Assembly (NCBI GenBank): GCA_016206585.1
Contig: JACQRE010000004.1
Span: 1 to 22,614, forward strand
Direction of reading: 5' to 3'
Origin: Candidatus Omnitrophota bacterium
GTDB taxonomy: Bacteria > Omnitrophota > Gorgyraeia > Aquiviventales > Aquiviventaceae
Length of the DNA: 22,614 nucleotides
A program made the position numbers and the translations under genes. The notes beneath the pieces are model-generated. The model was not told where the DNA came from and searched no databases. It was given only the letters and a program-made list of their open reading frames with translations. Positions 1-8,098 of the stretch are shown piece by piece (within the stretch, counting starts at the first letter, position 1; each line of letters opens with the position of its first letter).

Positions 1-312
1 ACGATCAACGACTACTTCTTCCGCGGCCACTTCCCGGGCCGGCCGGTGATGCCCGGCGTCCTCATGATCGAGGCGATGGCGCAGGTGGGCGGCATCATCC
101 TGCTCAACAAGCCGGAGCACCAGGGCAAGATGGCCTACTTCATGGGGGTGGACAAGGTGAAGTTCCGCAAGCCGGTGGTGCCGGGCGACGTCCTCGTGCT
201 GGAGGTCGACCTGGGCAAGCTGCGCTCGCGCACCGGCCAGGTGATCGGCCGCGCCCTGGTGGACGGCAAGGTCGTGTGCGAAGGCGAGCTCATGTTCGCG
301 CTCGTCGACTGA
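1..312 (+). CDS. fabZ: 3-hydroxyacyl-ACP dehydratase FabZ domain, 5' truncated by window edge
   Basis: The frame is open from base 1 and ends at TGA 310-312, giving 103 residues. It carries the FabZ hot-dog signature: GHFPGRPVMPGV with the catalytic His, followed by MIEAMAQ with the catalytic Glu. FabZ dehydrates (3R)-hydroxyacyl-ACP in type II fatty acid synthesis and helps supply the acyl chains used by LpxA. A free-standing FabZ would need only about 45 more residues upstream. The text (MAQVGG, LLNKPEHQGKMAYFMGVDKVKFRKPVVPGD) also resembles the FabZ half of bifunctional LpxC-FabZ proteins, which are often followed directly by lpxA as here. Fusion status cannot be decided without upstream sequence. 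lpxA follows within a few bases, so the two are probably co-transcribed. Confidence 0.93.
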   Translation, partial: TINDYFFRGHFPGRPVMPGVLMIEAMAQVGGIILLNKPEHQGKMAYFMGVDKVKFRKPVVPGDVLVLEVDLGKLRSRTGQVIGRALVDGKVVCEGELMFALVD

Positions 313-338
313 TCAGGATGAAAGGGACGCCATCGGTC

Positions 339-1157
339 ATGCCCAGGCCGCGCAAGGCCAACGCTGCAAGGACCTCCGCCATCTCCGTGCACCCGACGGC
401 CATCGTGCATCCCAAGGCCACGCTGGGTGCCGGAGTGTCCATCGGGCCCTACACGGTGATCCAGGAGCGCGTGACGATCGGGCCGCGGACCGCCATCGGC
501 GCGCACTGCGTCATCGAGGGGCGCACGACGATCGGCGCCGACTGCCAGCTCTTCACGGGGGCGGTGATCGGCAGCATCCCGCAGGACCTCAAGTACCGCG
601 GCGAGGAGAGCGCGCTCGTCATCGGGGACCGCAACAAGATCCGGGAGTACGTGACGATCAATCCCGGCACCGAAGGCGGGGGCGGCAAGACGGTGATCGG
701 CTCGGACTGCCTCCTGATGGCCTACGCCCACGTGGCGCACGACTGCCTCGTGGGCGACCAGGTCATCATCGCCAACAGCGCGGCCCTCGCCGGCCACATC
801 ACGGTGGAAGATCGCGCGGTCATCGGAGGGCTCGTCGGCATCCACCAGTTCGTGCGGGTCGGCACCCTGGCCATGGTCGGCGGCTGCTCCCGCGTCGTGC
901 AGGACATCCCGCCGTACTCGACATGCGTCGGCTACCCGGCGACCGTCTTCGGGCTGAACCGCGAAGGGCTGCGGCGCGCCGGCGTCTCCGACCAGACCCG
1001 TCGGCAGCTGCATCGCGCCTTCCGCGTCCTCTTCCACTCCAAGCTCTCCATGAGCCATGCGCTCACGCAGGTGGAGGGGGAAGCCGATCACTGTCCCGAA
1101 TTGCGCCACCTCGTCGACTTCATCCGCGACTCCAAGCGCGGCGTCACCCGTTCGTAA
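339..1157 (+). CDS. lpxA: acyl-ACP--UDP-N-acetylglucosamine O-acyltransferase LpxA
   Basis: This enzyme performs the first step of lipid A synthesis, transferring a 3-hydroxyacyl group from ACP to the 3-OH of UDP-GlcNAc in the cytoplasm. The protein begins with left-handed beta-helix hexapeptide repeats (HPTAIVHPKATLGAG). It contains AYAHVAHDC, where the second His (about residue 134) matches E. coli His125, then GIHQFVRVG, VGGCSRVVQDIPPY and the C-terminal NREGLRR helical part. The ATG at 339 gives 272 residues, against about 262 for E. coli. It has AAAGGG about 12 bases upstream. An in-frame ATG at 318 would add seven residues but has poor Shine-Dalgarno spacing. It sits between fabZ and lpxI in a lipid A operon. 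Confidence 0.95.
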   Translation: MPRPRKANAARTSAISVHPTAIVHPKATLGAGVSIGPYTVIQERVTIGPRTAIGAHCVIEGRTTIGADCQLFTGAVIGSIPQDLKYRGEESALVIGDRNKIREYVTINPGTEGGGGKTVIGSDCLLMAYAHVAHDCLVGDQVIIANSAALAGHITVEDRAVIGGLVGIHQFVRVGTLAMVGGCSRVVQDIPPYSTCVGYPATVFGLNREGLRRAGVSDQTRRQLHRAFRVLFHSKLSMSHALTQVEGEADHCPELRHLVDFIRDSKRGVTRS

Positions 1158-1158
1158 A

Positions 1159-1174
1159 GCAGGTGGTGGGATGA
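1159..1174 (+). promoter_or_regulatory. Ribosome binding site/start module of lpxI, identical to the end of the 1987-2099 repeat
   Basis: The 16 bases GCAGGTGGTGGGATGA include the Shine-Dalgarno-like AGGTGG and the lpxI ATG. The identical 16-mer occurs at 2081-2096, where it is the right arm of the cloverleaf repeat and the start of the rhomboid gene. The module follows the lpxA stop directly, and no left arm is present here. It could be the remnant of a repeat copy or the source of the repeat arm. Confidence 0.6.
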
Positions 1175-1983
1175 GCTCCCGCATCGCCCTCATTGCCGGC
1201 GCTGGACGGTTCCCCTTGCATGTCGCCCAGGAAGCGAGGCGCCAGGGGGTGGACGTCTTGGCGCTGGGCCTTCGCGGCTGGGTCGATCCGGCCCTCGCCG
1301 GGTGCGTCGATGCGTATGAGGAGGTCGCCGTCGGCCAGCTCGGGCGGCTCATCGACCGGCTCAAGGCGGAGGGCATCCGCGAGGCGATCATGGCCGGGAA
1401 GGTCACGAAAGAGGTGCTCGTCAGCCAACGCACCTCCTTCGATGGGGAAGCGCTGAGCGTGCTGGGGCACGTGCGCGATTTCTCCGTCAGCTCGATCCTG
1501 GGAGCCATCGGGACCCGCCTGGCATCCGAGGGCATCACGCTGTTGGACTCCTCCACGTTCCTCCACGCCAACGTGTGTCCGCGCGGCCCGGTGACCTCGC
1601 GCGCGCCCGCCGCCGAGGAACAGGAAGCGATCCGTGTCGGGGTCAAGGCGGCGCGCGCGATTGCCGCGCTGGACATCGGCCAAACCGTCGTGGTGAAAGG
1701 CCGCGTGGTCGTCGCCGTCGAGGCGCTGGAGGGCACCGACGCCGCCATCCGCCGGGCCCACGCGCTGGCGGGCCAAGGGCTGGTGGTCGTGAAGACCGCC
1801 TCGCCCAACCACGACCGCCGCTTCGATCTGCCCGTGCTGGGCCTCGAGACCGCCGGCGTCCTCACCGGCTGCGGCGTGTCGTGCGTGGCGGTCGAGGCCG
1901 GTGTCACGCTGCTGCTGGACCGCGAGGCACTGATCGCCTCGCTCAACCGCGCCGGGGTATCGCTGGTCGGCTTGTCATTGTAG
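1171..1983 (+). CDS. lpxI: UDP-2,3-diacylglucosamine pyrophosphatase LpxI
   Basis: LpxI hydrolyses UDP-2,3-diacylglucosamine to lipid X and UMP in the lipid A pathway. It replaces LpxH in many non-gammaproteobacteria. The ATG at 1171 follows AGGTGGTGGG and gives 270 residues, close to the roughly 280 of Caulobacter LpxI. Visible family features are the N-terminal IALIAGAGRFPLHVA, the central MAGKVTKEVL, and the C-terminal KTASPNHDRRFDLPVLG, which contains the conserved Asp-rich segment that holds the catalytic Asp in characterised LpxI. Adjacent lpxA and fabZ support the assignment. The TAG stop is followed after three bases by a 113-bp inverted repeat that separates this gene from the rhomboid gene. 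Confidence 0.93.
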   Translation: MSSRIALIAGAGRFPLHVAQEARRQGVDVLALGLRGWVDPALAGCVDAYEEVAVGQLGRLIDRLKAEGIREAIMAGKVTKEVLVSQRTSFDGEALSVLGHVRDFSVSSILGAIGTRLASEGITLLDSSTFLHANVCPRGPVTSRAPAAEEQEAIRVGVKAARAIAALDIGQTVVVKGRVVVAVEALEGTDAAIRRAHALAGQGLVVVKTASPNHDRRFDLPVLGLETAGVLTGCGVSCVAVEAGVTLLLDREALIASLNRAGVSLVGLSL

Positions 1984-1986
1984 GTT

Positions 1987-2099
1987 GGATGATCCCACCA
2001 CCTGCGCGGGACTGCCTGCGGCAGTCCGCTTCGCCACAATGGATTTGCATGATAGCGAAGCCCCGCCAATGGCGGGGCGCGCAGGTGGTGGGATGATCC
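1987..2099. repeat. Cloverleaf-forming palindromic element between lpxI and the rhomboid gene
   Basis: The outer arms 1987-2007 and 2079-2099 pair over 21 bp with one mismatch (1991/2095). Inside lie three further stems: 2009-2016 with 2020-2027 (8 bp, triloop TGC); 2028-2034 with 2055-2061 (7 bp, 20-base loop); and 2060-2067 with 2071-2078 (8 bp, triloop AAT, sharing two bases with the previous stem). Together they can fold as a four-way cloverleaf in either strand. There is no transposase nearby. The right arm supplies AGGTGGTGG and the ATG of the downstream gene. It looks like a non-autonomous REP/MITE-like element, but the family is not recognised and copy number cannot be seen here. Confidence 0.85.
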
Positions 2100-2770
2100 C
2101 GATCCGTGACACGATCCCCTCGCGCCGCACCGCCTGGGTGACCAGAGCGCTCCTCGTCGCCAACGTCGCCGCCTTCGCCCTGGAGCTGCGCCGGGGTGCC
2201 GGGCTGGAATCGTTCGTGTATCGCTACGGGGTGGTGCCCACCCACTGGCTCATCAGCAGCCCCAGCGACTTCCTCGACTGGCCGCACCTGTTCCTCACGC
2301 TCCTGACGTCCCAGTTCCTCCACGCCGGCTTCTTCCATCTCGGTTCGAACATGCTCTACCTCTGGATCTTCGCCGACAACGTGGAGGATCGGCTGGGGCC
2401 CTGGCGCTTCCTCCTCCTGTATCTGGGCAGCGGGGTCGCGGCGGCCGTCGCCCAGATCCTCGTCTCACCGGCTTCCTCCGTGCCGATGATCGGTGCGAGC
2501 GGTGCCATCGCAGGGATTCTCGGCGCGTACCTCCTGATGTTCCCGGCGGCGAAGATCGTGACGCTCGTCCCGTTCGGCTTCTTCCTGGAGGCGGTCGAGC
2601 TGCCGGCCTTCCTGTTTCTCGGCCTGTGGTTCCTGCTGCAGTGGTTTCACGGCCTGATGGCGATCGGGCAGGTGGCCGATGTGGGCGGCGTGGCGTTTTG
2701 GGCGCACATCGGGGGGTTCGTCAGCGGAATGGTCGGTGTCGCGATGATGCGCCCGGCGAGACGATGGTAA
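2093..2770 (+). CDS. Rhomboid-family intramembrane serine protease
   Basis: This is a 225-residue polytopic membrane protein. The chosen start is ATG 2093, preceded by AGGTGGTGGG. MIPIRDTIPSR is a typical N-terminus for bacterial rhomboids, whereas the longer frame upstream only translates the repeat. Catalytic features are HLGSN (Asn86 region), GASGAI with the nucleophile Ser136 in one membrane helix, and AFWAHIGGFVSG with His205 in the last. About six hydrophobic segments are visible. Rhomboids cleave transmembrane helices of client proteins within the bilayer; the client here is unknown. The ribosome binding site and first codon lie inside the right arm of the inverted repeat 1987-2099, so initiation could depend on whether that stem is folded. 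Confidence 0.92.
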   Translation: MIPIRDTIPSRRTAWVTRALLVANVAAFALELRRGAGLESFVYRYGVVPTHWLISSPSDFLDWPHLFLTLLTSQFLHAGFFHLGSNMLYLWIFADNVEDRLGPWRFLLLYLGSGVAAAVAQILVSPASSVPMIGASGAIAGILGAYLLMFPAAKIVTLVPFGFFLEAVELPAFLFLGLWFLLQWFHGLMAIGQVADVGGVAFWAHIGGFVSGMVGVAMMRPARRW

Positions 2771-2776
2771 GCGACC

Positions 2777-2804
2777 GTGTCATGTGTTACGTGTCACGTG
2801 TCAC
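2777..2804 (+). repeat. Four tandem heptads (GTGTCAC type) just before the methyltransferase start
   Basis: Consecutive 7-base units read GTGTCAT, GTGTTAC, GTGTCAC and GTGTCAC, followed by GCG and ATG 2808. The unit matches that of the palindrome at 15016-15033. No Shine-Dalgarno is visible between this array and the ATG. Unlike the arrays at 16514 and 17820, only one orientation is present. Confidence 0.8.
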
Positions 2805-2807
2805 GCG

Positions 2808-4013
2808 ATGAAGGCCAAGCAGCTCTTGATTCAAGAGAAGGCGGCCTACGCGAAGATCACGCCGCGGTGCCAGTACTTCGGGGTCTGCGGGGGCTGCGCG
2901 CTGCAGGATCTGGCCTACGAGGATCAGCTGACGCTGAAGCGCGAACGGCTTCAGCGCGCCTTCGCCAGGTTCGATGCGGCGCCGCCGATCGAGCTGATCG
3001 GGCTGGAGGAGCCGTGGCGCTACCGCAACAAGGCGGAGTTCACCTTTGGGGCGTCCGAGGGGCGGCTTGTGCTGGGTTACCACGCCGCGAACTCGTTCTG
3101 GCGCGTGGTGGATCTGGAGGACTGCCTCCTGCTGCCTGAGCCGGCGGTCCGCGCGGCGCGGGAGGTGTGCGCACTGGCGGTGGAGACCGGGCTGCCGCCG
3201 TACCATCCGAGGACGCACCAGGGGTGGTTCCGCTACCTGGTGGTGCGCAGCAGCCGTGCGACCGGGCGCGTCCTTCTCGGCCTGATCACGACCTCAGGAT
3301 CCCGGGACGTGGTGCAGCGCATCGCCGAGACGGTGCGCGCACGGCACCCGGCGGTGGCGAGCGTGTATTGGGGGGTGACGAACCGCTTTGCGGACGTGGC
3401 CGTGCCGGATGAGCTGACCCTGCTGAGCGGGGAGGAGCTCCTCGAAGATCAGATCGGCCCGTTCCGGCTGCGGCTCCACCCGCTGAGCTTCCTGCAGCCG
3501 ACCAGCCACCAAGCGGAACGGATGTATGAGCTCGTCACGGAGCGGCTGCGTGCTGCGGTGGGTGGTGTCGCGTGGGACCTCTATTGCGGCGTGGGGCTCG
3601 TGGCGTTCTATCTCGCGCGCCGCGCACAGTGGGTGTACGGGATCGACCTCGAGCCGACGCACCTGGAGCTGGCACGGCTCAACGCCTCGCGCAACGGGGT
3701 GGGGAACGTGGAGTTCCGGACCGGCCGCGTCGAATCGCTGCTCAGCGACCGGCGCTTCTGGCTCCAGGAGGCAAGGCCGGATGCGGTCGTCGTCGATCCG
3801 CCGCGCGCCGGGCTGCATCCGGATGCCCGCTCCTCGCTGTTGGGGGCCCGGCCCAAGCAGATCGCGTATCTCTCCTGCAACGTCCAGTCGCTGGTCCGCG
3901 ACCTGCAGGTGCTCCTGACGGGATTCCCGCGCTACCGGCTCTCGCAGCTGACGGCCTTCGACATGTTTCCCCAGACGAACCACGTCGAAACGGTCGCGCT
4001 ACTTGAGCGTTAG
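2808..4013 (+). CDS. TrmA/RumA-family RNA (uracil-5-)-methyltransferase (RlmD/RlmC-like)
   Basis: This 401-residue SAM-dependent enzyme would make 5-methyluridine in RNA, most likely 23S rRNA by family. It has the [4Fe-4S] cysteines of the RumA group (Cys21, Cys27, Cys30 in CQYFGVCGGC, and Cys106 in EDCLLL). It also has a SAM-binding DLYCGVGLVAFYLA at about 257-270, VVVDPPRAGL, the catalytic Cys357 in YLSCNVQSL, and the general base Glu394 in NHVETV. No N-terminal TRAM domain is present, which is closer to RlmC than to E. coli RlmD, so the target uridine is uncertain. ATG 2808 is chosen; an in-frame GTG at 2784 would translate the heptad array. Its 3' end overlaps the convergent IMPase gene by 15 bases. 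Confidence 0.92.
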   Translation: MKAKQLLIQEKAAYAKITPRCQYFGVCGGCALQDLAYEDQLTLKRERLQRAFARFDAAPPIELIGLEEPWRYRNKAEFTFGASEGRLVLGYHAANSFWRVVDLEDCLLLPEPAVRAAREVCALAVETGLPPYHPRTHQGWFRYLVVRSSRATGRVLLGLITTSGSRDVVQRIAETVRARHPAVASVYWGVTNRFADVAVPDELTLLSGEELLEDQIGPFRLRLHPLSFLQPTSHQAERMYELVTERLRAAVGGVAWDLYCGVGLVAFYLARRAQWVYGIDLEPTHLELARLNASRNGVGNVEFRTGRVESLLSDRRFWLQEARPDAVVVDPPRAGLHPDARSSLLGARPKQIAYLSCNVQSLVRDLQVLLTGFPRYRLSQLTAFDMFPQTNHVETVALLER

Positions 4014-4790
4014 GAGCCGCAGCAGCTCCCGGTGGATGTGGCCGTTCGAGGCCACGAGCTGGCCCGCCGTCAGCCGCACCGGGCGGCCCCCCGCGTCGCT
4101 GACCCGCCCGCCCGCTTCCTGCACCAGCACGAGGCCCGCGGCCAGATCCCACGGCCAGAGGTCCTGCTCGTAGAACCCCTCGAGCCGCCCGCACGCCACC
4201 GACGCGAGGCTGATCACCGTTGAGCCCAGCCGCCGGACTCCGTGGGAATTCCGCTGCGCCTTCCGGAACCAGTTCAGGTAGGGCTGATCCTGGGTGAGGA
4301 ACTTGGAGGAGAAGCCCGTCGAGAGGAGGCTCTCGGCCAGCCGCCTGGTCGCCGAGACCCGGATGCGCCGGCCGTTGCAGAACGCGCCGGCGCCGGCGCT
4401 GGCGGTGAAGAGCTCCCGCCGCAACGGGTCGTAGATGACGCCCGCCGCCATCGCGCCGTCGCACTCCAGGCCGATCGACACACCGAAGAACGGGAAGCCG
4501 TGCACGAAGTTATTGGTGCCGTCGAGCGGGTCGACGATCCAGCGGCACTCAGCCGCCTCGCGGCGCTCACCCTGCTCCTCGCCGAGGAACCCGAAGGCGG
4601 GTTCGGCGCGGTGGAGGATCCGGTAGATGAGGCGCTCCGAGGCCCGGTCGATCTCGGTGACGAGATCGATGGCGCTGCGCTTCGTCGTGACCGTCCGCGG
4701 CCGGCCGATGTGCCTCGCCAGCAGGCCGCCCGCCTCGACGGCGGCCCGGGACGCCACCTTTACATATCGTTGAAGCAGAGCCCGAGACAT
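3999..4790 (-). CDS. Inositol monophosphatase (SuhB-like) family protein
   Basis: This 263-residue Mg-dependent phosphatase has all the family metal-site motifs: GEEQGER (Glu71/72), WIVDPLDGTNNF (Asp87, Asp90) and WPWDLAAG (Asp215). The likely substrates are myo-inositol phosphates or related sugar phosphates. Relatives also act on PAP or fructose bisphosphate, and the sequence alone does not decide. The start is ATG at 4790, because TGCTATAAT ends seven bases before it, implying a leaderless message. An ATG at 4799 overlaps that -10 box and is less likely. It is divergent from glpK and convergent with the methyltransferase. Confidence 0.92.
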   Translation of the reverse strand: MSRALLQRYVKVASRAAVEAGGLLARHIGRPRTVTTKRSAIDLVTEIDRASERLIYRILHRAEPAFGFLGEEQGERREAAECRWIVDPLDGTNNFVHGFPFFGVSIGLECDGAMAAGVIYDPLRRELFTASAGAGAFCNGRRIRVSATRRLAESLLSTGFSSKFLTQDQPYLNWFRKAQRNSHGVRRLGSTVISLASVACGRLEGFYEQDLWPWDLAAGLVLVQEAGGRVSDAGGRPVRLTAGQLVASNGHIHRELLRLLTLK

Positions 4791-4797
4791 GCCGTGC

Positions 4798-4806
4798 ATT
4801 ATAGCA
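4798..4806 (-). promoter_or_regulatory. Extended -10 promoter (TGCTATAAT) for the IMPase gene
   Basis: On the minus strand TGCTATAAT is followed by seven bases and then ATG 4790, with no Shine-Dalgarno. A transcript would begin at or beside the start codon. The consensus -10 and the TGn extension are read directly; leaderless use is inferred. Confidence 0.6.
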
Positions 4807-4813
4807 GAAGCGA

Positions 4814-4863
4814 CGGGGAGCCGAGGGGCGCGTCCGAGAGGGACGCCGAAGGAGGGCTCCCCG
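4814..4863. repeat. Inverted repeat in the IMPase/glpK divergent spacer
   Basis: CGGGGAGCC at 4814-4822 pairs perfectly with GGCTCCCCG at 4855-4863. A bulged inner stem (GGCG..TCC with GGGACGCC) lies in between. It occupies the 5' region between the two divergent promoters. It could be a palindromic repeat unit or a cruciform/regulatory structure. There is no U-tract that would mark a terminator. Confidence 0.55.
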
Positions 4864-4937
4864 AGGACGCTACCGGAGGCCGCCCCGTCGCCCTCCCGGC
4901 GCTTCATTTCGCTTAACGGTGCGTAAACGGCTTCGGG

Positions 4938-4943
4938 TATACT
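4938..4943 (+). promoter_or_regulatory. -10 box (TATACT) of the glpK operon
   Basis: TATACT lies ten bases before ATG 4954, and no Shine-Dalgarno is present. A start of transcription 6-7 bases downstream would leave a leader of only about three bases. The -35 region is weak: TTAACG at 4913-4918 gives a long 19-base spacer. Confidence 0.5.
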
Positions 4944-4953
4944 TGTGGCTGCG

Positions 4954-6436
<1,483 letters not shown>

Positions 6437-6447
<11 letters not shown>

Positions 6448-8098
6448 CGCCTTCCTCAGGCAGCTGAGCAGCCGGCAGTTCGAGGTCCTGATCATCGGCG
6501 GCGGGATCGTGGGGGCGGGCATTGCGCGCGACGCCGCCATGCGGGGGCTCAAGGCGGCACTCGTCGAGCAGGGCGATTTCGGCAGCGGCACCAGCTCCAA
6601 GACCTCCAAGCTGATCCACGGCGGGCTGCGCTACCTGGAGCAGGGGCGTCTGCGCCTGGTGTTCGAGAGCCTGCGCGAGCGCGCCATTCTGCGCCGGATT
6701 GCGGCGGGCTCCGTCCACCCCCGCTCGCTGCTGCTGCCTGTCTACGAGGGGGACGCTCGGCCCGCCTGGAAGATCCACGCGGGGCTGTGGCTCTACGATC
6801 TGCTGGCGGTCGGACGGAATCTCCCTGCCTGCGCCGACGGCGCGGCAGGCAGGCGCACGCACCGCTGGCTCTCGGCGCGTCGCGCGCTGGCCCTGGAGCC
6901 GTCGCTGCGCGTCGATGGGCTGCGGGCCGCGGGGCTGTACGCCGATTGCCAGATGGATGACGCCCGCGTCTGCCTGGCCAACGTCCTGCAGGCGGCGGGC
7001 TTCGGCGCCGTCGTCGGCAACTACCTGCGGGTGCGCACGCTGCTCAGTGCCGACGGCCAGGTCTGCGGCGCCCTCGTGGAGGACGTGCTGACCGGCCGGA
7101 TGGTCGAAATCCACGCGCGGGTGGTGGTCAACGCCACCGGGCCGTGGGCCGACGACCTGAGGCGGTTGAGCGACCCGGACGCGCCGCGGCGGCTGGCCCC
7201 CACCAAGGGGATCCATCTGATCCTGCCGCGTCTGGCCCAGGAGGCGCTGTTCGTCCAGAGCCGCGCCGATGGGCGCATGCTCTTCATCCTGCCGTGGGAC
7301 GGCTACTCGCTGGTCGGCACCACCGAATCATCGGTTCACGAGTCGCCGGAGGCACTCCGCCCGGAGCCGGACGAGGTCGGCTATCTGCTGGCGGAGGTCA
7401 ACCGGGTGCTGCCGGGCAGCCACGCGGCCGATCGCGACGTCATCGCGGCGTTCGCTGGGGCGCGGCCGCTCCTGGCACACGCCGGCAGTGCCGCCACGGC
7501 GTCCCGCGAACACCGCATCGAGATCGACCGGCGCGGGCTGGTCAGCGTGATGGGGGGCAAGTTCACGACCTACCGGCTGATGGCGGAACAGACGGTGGAT
7601 CTCCTCGTCCGCCGGCATCGCTGGAAGGAGGAGCGCTGCCTGACGGACCAGGTGAGCCTCATGGAGGACGTCCAGCCGGTGTCGCTGGAGCGCTGGCATG
7701 CGCTGGTCCAGGCGATCGATCCGGACCTCCTCGCGAGGTGGCTGGTCCGCTACGGCGCCGGGACGTTCCGCCTGCTGGATGCCCTGGACCACGACCCCTC
7801 GCTGGCCCAGCCGGTCTGCCCCCACCACGAGTACGCGCAGGCCGAGCTCGTGCACGCGATCCGCCACGAGCTGGCCTGCACGCTCACGGACGTGCTCGCG
7901 CGGCGCACCCGGATCGCGTGGAGCCCGTGTCACGGGCTCGATGCGCTTCCCGTCGTCATCGGGCTGTTCCAGCGCTATGGCGGCACGTTGGCCCAGCCGA
8001 TGGAGCAGCAGGTGGAGGCGTACCACCAGTTCCTGGCGCAGCATCGGGGATCCCGCCGGCCGCATCCGGTGGCCGCGGCGGCGACCGTCAGCTCATGA
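6437..8098 (+). CDS. glpD: Aerobic glycerol-3-phosphate dehydrogenase GlpD
   Basis: This FAD enzyme oxidises glycerol 3-phosphate to dihydroxyacetone phosphate at the membrane and feeds electrons to quinone. The 553-residue product shows the N-terminal dinucleotide fold VLIIGGGIVGAGIARDAAMRG, then GTSSKTSKLIHGGLRYLEQG. It also has VVNATGPWADD, PTKGIHLILP, SLVGTTES and GGKFTTYRLMAEQ, all typical of GlpD. ATG 6437 overlaps the glpK end and has GGGAG just upstream. Residues 129-140 (LPACADGAAGRR) look like a small insertion before HRWLSARRAL and are encoded by a perfect inverted repeat. A second perfect palindrome lies near the C-terminus at 7921-7939. Its stop overlaps the M48 gene start (ATGA). 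Confidence 0.95.
6824..6853. repeat. In-frame palindrome inside glpD
   Basis: CCTGCCTGC at 6824-6832 pairs perfectly with GCAGGCAGG at 6845-6853; the 12-base centre GCCGACGGCGCG-like segment can form its own small stem. It encodes about ten residues (LPACADGAAG) at a place where GlpD proteins usually run straight from the DLLA..RN segment to HRxLS. The core CTGCCTGCGGCAG-like text resembles the first inner hairpin of the element at 1987-2099. Confidence 0.7.
7921..7939. repeat. Perfect 19-base palindrome inside glpD
   Basis: GAGCCCGTG and CACGGGCTC flank a single T. It encodes SPCHGL near the C-terminus without an obvious length change in the protein, so it may be chance in GC-rich coding sequence. 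Confidence 0.5.

Noticed and set aside
135..2069. Very long minus-strand open frame opposite lpxA and lpxI
   Set aside because: It is an antisense shadow of well-supported genes in GC-rich DNA; its translation is low-complexity and matches no family.
1987..2099. tRNA or tRNA-like gene because of the cloverleaf shape
   Set aside because: The outer stem is 21 bp, there is no T-loop consensus, no anticodon arm geometry and no CCA; the symmetry is that of a palindromic repeat.
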